From NCBI GenBank assembly GCA_029987315.1, contig DALTVZ010000158.1, positions 1-7,514 on the forward strand: a DNA stretch of 7,514 nt. The letters run 5' to 3'. The stretch's first letter is position 1. The number at the start of each line of letters is the position of its first letter. The translations under genes and the position numbers were made by a program. The stretch comes from Methanocorpusculum sp. GTDB lineage: Archaea > Halobacteriota > Methanomicrobia > Methanomicrobiales > Methanocorpusculaceae. Positions 1 to 5,805 of the stretch are shown one piece after another. Under the pieces are notes generated by a model. That model made no database searches, was not told the origin of the DNA, and saw nothing but the letters and a program-made list of their open reading frames with translations.

Positions 1-422
1 AGCGTATCTAAAAACGCTTTAATTATCTTCAGCCGACCTTTTTTTCTGGCACATTCAAATGTAAGAGAATATCCTCCATAACTGTAATCATCAAATAATG
101 GATGCCTAGGGTCGAGACGAAACCTCCAGTAACCAAATTGGTCAGATTCCTGATCTTTGATAGTTGTGTTTTCAACAAGTAAACTAACTTTTTTCCTCTG
201 CAAAGTTTGGATAGTTTCTACAAACCATTTGTTTATGACAGTCTTGTTTTGTCCAGCATCCTTCGAATGCTTTAACCCGACCTCCAACATTGCCTCTTTT
301 GGAATCCAACAATTATTTATTTCATCATTCTCGATCAGGAATGAAATGCTATTTGTTTTTCTATTTTTATTATCATCATAATCATGATTACTATCTCCAA
401 AATCAGTAGTTTCATCAAACAT
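1..422 (-). CDS. Partial hypothetical protein (N-terminal 140 residues), runs off the left edge
   Basis: Reading the minus strand from the ATG at 422-420 gives 140 uninterrupted codons to the window edge, with no stop. In DNA this AT-rich, that is good evidence of a real gene. The protein begins MFDETTDFGDSNHDYDD, a very acidic stretch. A mixed, soluble-looking region follows, with ISFLIENDEINNCWIPKEAM near residues 24-44, a basic LQRKKVSLL segment near 75, and an aromatic WRFRLDPRHPLFDDYSYGG segment around residues 100-118. No signal peptide or membrane segment is visible. A weak GTGA Shine-Dalgarno-like element lies just upstream of the ATG. I do not recognise the family. The base composition is clearly poorer in GC than the coenzyme M operon, so it could be acquired DNA or a fast-evolving accessory gene. 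Gene reality is fairly sure; function is unknown. Confidence 0.7.
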   Translation of the reverse strand, partial: MFDETTDFGDSNHDYDDNKNRKTNSISFLIENDEINNCWIPKEAMLEVGLKHSKDAGQNKTVINKWFVETIQTLQRKKVSLLVENTTIKDQESDQFGYWRFRLDPRHPLFDDYSYGGYSLTFECARKKGRLKIIKAFLDT

Positions 423-470
423 TTAATTCACGTAATAAATAAACCTTTGAATATTTACTCAAATAAAGGT
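423..470 (-). promoter_or_regulatory. Possible promoter/operator of the partial hypothetical gene
   Basis: The AT-rich leader just upstream of the ATG at 422 contains an inverted repeat, ACCTTT at 433-438 and AAAGGT at 465-470. On the minus strand, TATA-like T/A runs occur around 430-441 and 460-467. This placement suits an archaeal TATA box or a repressor operator, but the arms are only six bases and such runs are common in AT-rich DNA. The rest of the gap, 471-544, shows nothing I can name. Confidence 0.2.
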
Positions 471-544
471 ATTCATTCGCTCTTGAGCTAATATTGGCCC
501 ATTTGAATAGCTAATTTAACGGGAATGCCTGCTTCATAAAAAAT

Positions 545-882
545 GAGGGGTTGGTAGATATTCTCTATACTATTATGCATCCTATCGAGCTCCGCAAAAG
601 AGAAGTTTTTCTGGATATCCATAATCCGCCAGCCCGAGTTCGTAACAGCTGAGCTGTTTGCCGGAGCATGTCACAAATCAATGAAAAGAAGACGCTTGAT
701 ACGACAAAGGAGCGTCTCGGGATTTTTTTGAGGGTTTATGTGTTGCAGTTTATGCATATCGGTCCTTTCGATGAGGAACCCATGGCTTCCTCGGCCCACG
801 ACATCATGATATTTATCTCTCGGATCCGCGAAAGATCGATCCCGATAAAATGAAAATCATCCTCCGCATTCCGATAAAAAAA
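545..882 (+). pseudogene. Decayed C-terminal half of a GyrI-like / COG4832 small-molecule-binding protein
   Basis: Three plus-strand frames carry, in the correct order, hallmarks of the GyrI-like effector-binding family. At 612-665 the frame reads WISIIRQPEFVTAELFAGA. At 686-780 it reads KKTLDTTKERL, then MHIGPFDEEP. At 805-881 it reads HDIYLSDPRK, then KMKIILRIPIKK. The frames differ, so at least two indels are needed. Between KERL and MHIGP, a shifted frame spells FEGLCV. This implies a length change in the T7 run at 723-729 and an extra G near 745, because EGLCVQFMHIGPFDEEP is restored when they are corrected. About 20 residues expected between DEEP and HDIYLSDP are missing. The N-terminal half, including most of the PLEGLWW region, is absent; 545-553 (EGL) may be its last trace. 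Intact members are about 200 residues and often accompany MerR- or AraC-type regulation. It is convergent with comDE and almost touches its stop. The 61-codon ORF at 668-853 is only the middle fragment, not a gene. Family recognition is from memory of conserved motifs. Confidence 0.75.
876..882 (-). terminator. Oligo-T terminator of the coenzyme M operon
   Basis: Eleven bases past the comDE stop, the transcript strand has seven consecutive T residues, with another T-rich patch (TTTTCATTTTA) near 845-858. Archaeal RNA polymerase commonly terminates at such U-runs without a hairpin. The run also lies in the tail of the convergent GyrI-like pseudogene. Confidence 0.45.
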
Positions 883-892
883 CTTAATCGTT

Positions 893-2008
893 TTATTTGG
901 TGTTTTGGATCACCTGTTCCACTCTTCTGCGTATCTCCTCAGGAGAGAGGGGGATATTAGGTGATGCCGAGTTCTTTGGTCGGATAAGTAGATGAACAAA
1001 CGAAACACCCTTGGATACGGCGCGTGAAATCTCCTCGCGTGTCGTGGCACGCTCGACCGAGACGATCCCCGCCGCGTGTGCGAGCATGCTGAGATCCGCG
1101 GTTTCATAAGCCGGGCTTATCTGATTGCCGGTGCTTCCAAACGTCCCGTTATCCAGTGCCATGATATGCAGATTTTTACATTTTTGTGCCGCGATGACCG
1201 GCAAAACCGCTGAGCCAAGCAGACTTCCGTCTCCGTCGATCACATACACCGGTGTTTCTGGTGAAGAAAATGCACAACCAAGTCCTATCGCGGACGCCTG
1301 CATATAACTTCCAAGCATGTAAAAATTCCCCCCCCGATCCTTTGCTGCATACAGTTCCTTGGATGGAACACCGATGTTTGAGATGATGACTGCATTTTCT
1401 GGAATCACGGAGACGATTTCTGAGATCGCTTCTAGCCGTGTCAGTTCCGGTTCAGCATATCCAGGCAGAGAGATTGTTTTGTTGGGAAGCGAACGTTTTG
1501 GATAGGTGATCAAAACATCTTGCTGAGGATTCCAGCAGGAGGGAAGGATCAAGGCAACATAAGGTGTCTGTTCTGCAAATGCACCTCTGATGACCTCTCT
1601 GATCCCTTCTAGATCATCAGCAGATCTGCAGATCCGGTATGGGATCTTATAAACATCCAGCAGTTTTGGCAGTGGGGCATTGAATGGAATCTGGGCACAG
1701 ATCTTCTCGTCACATACCCCCCGCCAGCTTGCAAGGATCGGCAGAGGAAAATGATAGACGCAGGAAAGTGAGAGGAGGGCATTGAGCATATTGCCAAGAC
1801 CCGAGCTCTGGATCGAGATGAGCGGGCGTTTTCCGGCAAGGACCACTCCTGCCCCTATCCCGACCCCGTCCTCTTCACGAGCAAGATCGATGACAGAAAA
1901 CTCTGTTTTTATCAGTGCGGTGAGCCGCTTGTTTTTATCGCACGGGAGCGAGGCGACCACGTCGATCCCTTCTTCGTGCATGATCCTGAGGACCATTTCT
2001 TCGTTCAT
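893..2008 (-). CDS. comDE: Sulfopyruvate decarboxylase, fused alpha and beta subunits (ComDE)
   Basis: This thiamine-diphosphate enzyme (EC 4.1.1.79) decarboxylates 3-sulfopyruvate to sulfoacetaldehyde in coenzyme M biosynthesis, in the cytoplasm. Residues 1-165 are the ComD-type pyrimidine-binding domain, with SLPCDKNKRL (20-29) and REEDGVGIGAG (44-54), which carries the glutamate expected to activate the cofactor. Residues about 190-371 are the ComE-type pyrophosphate domain, with the GDGS motif at 259-262 and the DNGTFGSTGNQ end of the ThDP/Mg motif at 286-296. In Methanocaldococcus ComD and ComE are separate proteins; here, as in Methanosarcina, they are one chain of 371 residues joined by a short linker near 165-190. 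The ATG overlaps the cysteate synthase stop as ATGA, with GAGGTG eight bases upstream, so translation is probably coupled. It is the last gene of the operon. No key residue appears to be missing. Confidence 0.93.
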   Translation of the reverse strand: MNEEMVLRIMHEEGIDVVASLPCDKNKRLTALIKTEFSVIDLAREEDGVGIGAGVVLAGKRPLISIQSSGLGNMLNALLSLSCVYHFPLPILASWRGVCDEKICAQIPFNAPLPKLLDVYKIPYRICRSADDLEGIREVIRGAFAEQTPYVALILPSCWNPQQDVLITYPKRSLPNKTISLPGYAEPELTRLEAISEIVSVIPENAVIISNIGVPSKELYAAKDRGGNFYMLGSYMQASAIGLGCAFSSPETPVYVIDGDGSLLGSAVLPVIAAQKCKNLHIMALDNGTFGSTGNQISPAYETADLSMLAHAAGIVSVERATTREEISRAVSKGVSFVHLLIRPKNSASPNIPLSPEEIRRRVEQVIQNTK

Positions 2009-3243
2009 AATGCCGGCACCTCGCCCGGATCGACTGTGGTGTACACCTTGATCAAAGCGATTTCGCAGTCCTTTTTCACTCGCTGATATCCTCCGCCGGT
2101 GATGTTCAGAAGGATCGTATCATTTCTTCCAATCGACCCCTCCTCGTTTGCAGAGATAAGGGAAGCAAAGGCAACGGCGGCGGCAGGGTCGATATCTATG
2201 CCGTTTTCTGCCTCGGCAAAGAGAGCGGCCGCATTTGCTGCATCCCTGTTTTCAATGTCATACATCCGCCCGCCGCAGGATCTCATCGCGTCATACACCC
2301 CGCCTCTGATCCCATACGGCGGAGTGCGGTTCGTCAGCACCTGGGCGGATACCTCGGCGATGGAGGCCTTCGCATTCGGCATATCCTCATCCAGAATATG
2401 ATCTCTCCCCTCGTTCCATGCACGGACCATCGGAACGAACGGAAGATTCTGGGATAGATGGAGATGAGGGAGCACACTGCCAAATCGTGCGTCCCTGATC
2501 AGTCGCAGGGAAGCTTCCCATGCCGCGATCCCTCCGGTCCCTGAACCGACTGCTTGGAAGTAATGGTCAGGAAGTTTTCCGATCCTGACTGCTGCATCGA
2601 GCATCACGCATCCCATCCCATCTCTGCGGGCAATGTTTTTACCGCCGCCTTCCGGAAAAAATCCCGGGACCTTACAGATCTCATCAGCGATTTTGATCGC
2701 GTCCGTATAATCACCGCGGACCGTGATGAGCCGCACGGCATTGTGGTCGAACCATCCAGCGGTCCAGAGTTTGTCAGCCGAACTTTCCGGCACGACCAGT
2801 ACGACGGGTGTGCCAAACTCAGCTGACATCTGAGCAAATGCCCGTCCGGTGTTTCCAGCTGATGCTACGACAAGTGTTCCGCCCCCTGCTTCTTTCAGCC
2901 GAACGATGGTCGGCAGTGCCTCCAGCTCCTTAAATGAGCCGGTCGGCACATAACAGCCGCGTTCCGGATAGTATCCGGTAAAAGTGATCCAAAGATTTGG
3001 CAGATCGAGTTCGCGACAAAGCTGACTGTTTTGAAAGGTCATTGGTGTTGCTTTTGTCGGCACCGAACCGTGGACCGGGAGCCAGTCGCTGAACCGAAAC
3101 ATACCGGATAGCTCGTTTCGGACCGTTAGTTGCGCAGCAGTATATTCGGCCCGTACAAATCCCGGATGATGCGGGCATGCAAGGGTATAATGCTCCTCGA
3201 GAAGCTCCCCGCCGGCAAGACAGCGTAATACGTAATCACCCAT
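2005..3243 (-). CDS. Cysteate synthase (PLP-dependent, threonine synthase-like)
   Basis: Cysteate synthase (EC 2.5.1.76) uses PLP to replace the phosphate of O-phospho-L-serine with sulfite, giving L-cysteate, the first committed step of this coenzyme M route. The 412-residue product is a fold-type II PLP enzyme. TGSFKE near 101-106 supplies the Schiff-base lysine (K105). ASAGNTGR near 127-134 is the cofactor-binding loop. Further on, GSGTGG and the C-terminal LNITGGGYQR are typical of the threonine synthase/cysteate synthase group. I call cysteate synthase over threonine synthase because of the comDE and comF neighbours and the short, cysteine-bearing N-terminus (LRCLAGGELLEEHYTLACP). The start at 3243 is preferred over an in-frame ATG at 3258, since a perfect GGAGGT sits seven bases upstream and the 3258 start would overlap comF by 13 bases. 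An aminotransferase must act between this enzyme and ComDE; none is encoded here. Confidence 0.9.
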   Translation of the reverse strand: MGDYVLRCLAGGELLEEHYTLACPHHPGFVRAEYTAAQLTVRNELSGMFRFSDWLPVHGSVPTKATPMTFQNSQLCRELDLPNLWITFTGYYPERGCYVPTGSFKELEALPTIVRLKEAGGGTLVVASAGNTGRAFAQMSAEFGTPVVLVVPESSADKLWTAGWFDHNAVRLITVRGDYTDAIKIADEICKVPGFFPEGGGKNIARRDGMGCVMLDAAVRIGKLPDHYFQAVGSGTGGIAAWEASLRLIRDARFGSVLPHLHLSQNLPFVPMVRAWNEGRDHILDEDMPNAKASIAEVSAQVLTNRTPPYGIRGGVYDAMRSCGGRMYDIENRDAANAAALFAEAENGIDIDPAAAVAFASLISANEEGSIGRNDTILLNITGGGYQRVKKDCEIALIKVYTTVDPGEVPAL

Positions 3244-3245
3244 GA

Positions 3246-4472
3246 TCAGAACCTCCATGCACCGGAGCGTATGAGGTCCCGGACCTGGGCGGCTGCACGA
3301 TCTCCCCGCACACGGTCGGATTGACGAAGGCCGATCGGGATATCCGCATCATGAATGTGCAGTTTGCCTTTGTTCGCAGAAAATACCTGATATTTACAGA
3401 CGGTCACACAGGTCAGACAGCCCATGCATGCTTTGCTTATCGAGAGGTCTGATCGGATCGCATCAACTGGACAGAGATCTTTTGCGCATTTTCCACAGTC
3501 ATGCACGCAGAGCGAAGCGTCTACATGGATCCGTTGATCGGTGTTTTGCCAGACATCAGCGTAGGTAGCGGTGCCAAATGGTGTGCGGTTTTGTATGTCG
3601 GCGACCGGCAATGGAATCTGTTCATCAAGGATCATGAGGGCTTTGAGTGTTTCATCATCCAGAACTGGGATGGCGGTCCCAATGGATGTTAGGCATTCGG
3701 CACCAAGAGCGGTAACAAAACCTCCCATAAGATCAGGGTGCATGTTCCGCATATCTGCGGATAATGAAAGATTCGGTTTCTGTGGGGACGACCGGGTTCC
3801 GCATCCAAGGATGAATCCGGGCCCGCCGTTTATCAGTGCAGCAGCTCCTGGAACATGATAGCGTAATGCCGGATCATTTTCCAGAGGGTTGATCTCCCCG
3901 CATCCGGAGATCGATGCACTTCGCATCTGAGGTTCCATCGGGAAGGTGGAAAAGATGGTGGCGATCTCACTTTCGCTCCGGTTCACAAATCCCATATAGT
4001 TTTTGAATGCTCCACGAGTGACGATCAGCCGTGCAGTGGACATTTCTGGGAGACCGACTGTTCGATGGATTCGGCCGTTATCGGTGACAATGTCTGCGTT
4101 GACCGATTTACCTGCGGTGAGGTCTGCAAAAAGGTGTCCACCTCCGTATGATGGGTCGTTTTCTGCACGAGATGTCCCGTACACCATACAGTCAACATGC
4201 CCATTGCTTTCATTTGGGCAGGGCCCGATGTATGCCGGAACGCCGTTGAGCGTCATGGAGATAACGTTTCGAAACGTCCCTGGATCTGCAACTTGGAATG
4301 CGAGAACTGCGGATGTTCCTGACATGACACCAAACGTCCCACAGGTAACAACATCCACATCCTGCAAAGTGACGGGCTCTCCACTCCGAATACGCGTTTT
4401 GAGAGTTTTTGCCGTCATCACGACCGCAGTTTTGTCGGCGATTTTTTGATTGATCAGAGCAAGCGTTTTCAT
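3246..4472 (-). CDS. comF: COG1900 / methanogenesis marker 16 metalloprotein with two [4Fe-4S] clusters; probable coenzyme M synthase ComF
   Basis: Residues 1-310 form a COG1900 (DUF39, HcyB-like) domain, the family of the aspartate semialdehyde sulfurtransferase that makes homocysteine. Residues 317-360 are a ferredoxin domain with two cluster motifs: C322-x3-C326-x2-C329-x4-C334-P and C349-x2-C352-x2-C355-x3-C359. Conserved-looking cysteines in the main domain lie in TCGTFG (C44), GPCPNESNG (C85), HVDC (C95), SGCGEINPLEND (C191) and GCGTR (C224); one is a candidate persulfide carrier. From the literature as I recall it, the Methanocaldococcus homologue (MJ1681) converts sulfoacetaldehyde to coenzyme M by reductive thiolation, and was named ComF. 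Position between the Fe-S protein gene and cysteate synthase/comDE agrees strongly. The ATG overlaps the upstream stop as ATGA. The alternative, a homocysteine-forming paralogue, is less likely given the com context. The fold call is firm; the reaction is by homology and context. Confidence 0.85.
   Translation of the reverse strand: MKTLALINQKIADKTAVVMTAKTLKTRIRSGEPVTLQDVDVVTCGTFGVMSGTSAVLAFQVADPGTFRNVISMTLNGVPAYIGPCPNESNGHVDCMVYGTSRAENDPSYGGGHLFADLTAGKSVNADIVTDNGRIHRTVGLPEMSTARLIVTRGAFKNYMGFVNRSESEIATIFSTFPMEPQMRSASISGCGEINPLENDPALRYHVPGAAALINGGPGFILGCGTRSSPQKPNLSLSADMRNMHPDLMGGFVTALGAECLTSIGTAIPVLDDETLKALMILDEQIPLPVADIQNRTPFGTATYADVWQNTDQRIHVDASLCVHDCGKCAKDLCPVDAIRSDLSISKACMGCLTCVTVCKYQVFSANKGKLHIHDADIPIGLRQSDRVRGDRAAAQVRDLIRSGAWRF
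3251..3256 (-). promoter_or_regulatory. Strong Shine-Dalgarno deciding the cysteate synthase start
   Basis: The minus strand reads GGAGGT, then seven bases (containing the comF stop TGA), then ATG at 3243-3241. This spacing is ideal. The upstream ATG at 3258 lies directly against the motif and has no comparable site of its own. It is the only junction in the operon with a gap between stop and start (2 bases) rather than an overlap. Confidence 0.75.
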
Positions 4473-5095
4473 AAGATCACGATCCCCTCAACTCTGATAT
4501 GAAGGCCGTAGGATTTCTTGACGATCATATTGACGATGCCGGTGTGCGTCCGGTCCATCATACAAAATCCTGGCAAAAACGGATGCCGGACCCCGAACTC
4601 CGGAGAGCGGCTGATGACCCGGGCAACCCCTTCAAATCCGATCATATGATACATTTTCAGATCGATGATATCAGGATTGTTTCGGGAAAAGGCGGGGCCT
4701 ATAACATGTCCGGTGATCAGCCCGGTTCTATGATCTGCTTCAAGTACCCGGATGACATGCTGGACCGGACATCCCGCACCCGCCGGTCTTCCCAAAACGA
4801 TATCTCCTTTGCTGATGTCTTCGCGTTCGACCAGATCGGGACGAAACGGCAGAAGTATTTTTCGTGCGGATGGTTCGTTTGGCAGTGCAGAAAGCACAAA
4901 GTCATACGGAGCATTGCAGACATCTTTCCCCGAATACGATGTGGAAAGCTCGTCGCATGTGTATTGCAAAACATCCTGATGATAATACGGGCAGGCAGTG
5001 AGGCTTTTCACCCCGGAAGTTGCCAGGGCCATGAATGCATCGCAGTTTTCTGCGCCGCATGCGCCGCAGTCCTTTCCAGGCGGTGTCCAGTTCAT
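4469..5095 (-). CDS. Small [4Fe-4S] protein of unknown function, coupled to comF
   Basis: This 208-residue soluble protein starts with a cluster-binding motif, C10-x2-C13-x4-C18-x16-C35-P, of the CGxCG type (PF04060-like) also seen in RnfB and in corrinoid Fe-S proteins. The rest, about residues 50-208, is a domain I do not recognise. It has a glycine-rich LGRPAGAGCP segment (101-110), a GLITGHVIGPAF segment (125-136), and a second half rich in His, Met and Phe (HPFLPGFCMMDRTHTG, 171-186), with further cysteines at 47, 60, 109 and 178. No membrane segment is visible. Its ATG overlaps the GTPase stop by one base (TGATG), with GAGGTGA three bases upstream, and its stop overlaps the comF start. 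A role as electron carrier or cluster donor to ComF is inferred from position and motif only. Confidence 0.85.
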   Translation of the reverse strand: MNWTPPGKDCGACGAENCDAFMALATSGVKSLTACPYYHQDVLQYTCDELSTSYSGKDVCNAPYDFVLSALPNEPSARKILLPFRPDLVEREDISKGDIVLGRPAGAGCPVQHVIRVLEADHRTGLITGHVIGPAFSRNNPDIIDLKMYHMIGFEGVARVISRSPEFGVRHPFLPGFCMMDRTHTGIVNMIVKKSYGLHIRVEGIVIL

Positions 5096-5805
5096 CAGTC
5101 ACCTCGGTAGATGTTGTCGGGAGCGTCGATTTGGCGGATGACCCCGAAATGCTCCTGCCACCCGATCTCCTTTTTACCAATACATATCGTGCATACGCCA
5201 AGCGGAGGGACCCCACGAAGCACATCTTTTTCTGAAGGAGCGGGCGGCATATCCGCGATCACTTTGTTGAGATAACGCATCCCGGTCCCCTGTATGGCAT
5301 TGGTTTCTATGATGTCGATCTGCGGCGCGACCTCTTTGATCCTCTCACGAAAGACCTCTTTTTCTGCCTGAGAAATAAGATCGATCTTTGTTACCACGGC
5401 AACATCAGAAAGGGCGATCATAGGGGCCATCTTGAGGGGGGCATGTGTCCCCGATATGGCAGAGAGAACACAGAGACCAAGCGAGTTCTTTGTATAGGGA
5501 GTACAGCGAAGACAGAGTCCTGCACTTTCATAGAGCAGGTAATCAGCACCGACCTGTTCGGCCCATTCCATAGCGTCGCGGATGACCATGATACCCATAT
5601 GATCTGGGCACATGTCTCCTGAGTACACCTTTCGCGTGGGGATACCGAATTCGGCTGCGAGCTCCTCATCCTCCCAGGCCTGCACCACATCGATCTTGAG
5701 GTATGCGGCCTTTTTCGGGTCAGGGAGATTGCGAATGATCTGTTTGACGACAGCGGTTTTTCCCGCGCTCGGTGGCCCTGCGATGGCAATCAATCGAACC
5801 GTCAT
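5095..5805 (-). CDS. HypB/UreG-like P-loop GTPase with cysteine motifs
   Basis: The 236-residue product looks like a SIMIBI-class GTPase of the HypB/UreG/CobW kind. The P-loop GPPSAGKT is at 10-17, KIDVVQAWEDEE (36-47) is the switch-like region, and VVTKID (136-141) is the guanine-specificity motif, with T in place of the usual N. TNAIQGTG (167-174) occupies the usual G5 region. Three possible metal- or thiol-binding motifs stand out: SGDMCPDHMG (C65-x2-H68), AGLCLRC (C97-x2-C100), and C204-x2-C207 near the C-terminus. HypB also has a Cys-His metal site in its GTPase domain, so C65/H68 may be its analogue. Such proteins usually gate metal or cofactor insertion. The ATG overlaps the ABC ATPase stop as ATGA, and the stop overlaps the next start. 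The client is unknown; the adjacent Fe-S protein or ComF is the obvious candidate. It is not a hydrogenase or urease operon, so the names HypB and UreG should not be transferred. Confidence 0.85.
   Translation of the reverse strand: MTVRLIAIAGPPSAGKTAVVKQIIRNLPDPKKAAYLKIDVVQAWEDEELAAEFGIPTRKVYSGDMCPDHMGIMVIRDAMEWAEQVGADYLLYESAGLCLRCTPYTKNSLGLCVLSAISGTHAPLKMAPMIALSDVAVVTKIDLISQAEKEVFRERIKEVAPQIDIIETNAIQGTGMRYLNKVIADMPPAPSEKDVLRGVPPLGVCTICIGKKEIGWQEHFGVIRQIDAPDNIYRGD

Noticed and set aside
157..381. 74-codon plus-strand frame with a hydrophobic, Phe-rich product
   Set aside because: It is the complement of the longer open minus-strand frame at 1-422; the Phe richness reflects Lys/Glu codons on the other strand.
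668..853. 61-residue plus-strand protein as a real small gene
   Set aside because: It contains the GyrI-family MHIGP motif but loses frame before HDIYLSDP and lacks the conserved upstream part, so it is a pseudogene fragment.
2005..3243. Threonine synthase
   Set aside because: The fold is shared, but the gene sits between comF and comDE in a coenzyme M operon, which fits cysteate synthase much better.
2005..3258. Longer cysteate synthase starting at 3258
   Set aside because: The GGAGGT seven bases before the ATG at 3243 and the poorer context at 3258 favour the shorter form.
4499..5110. 203-codon plus-strand open frame opposite the Fe-S protein gene
   Set aside because: It is antisense to a gene with clear cysteine motifs and coupled boundaries. 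Its translation has no recognisable domain and is best explained as a coding shadow.
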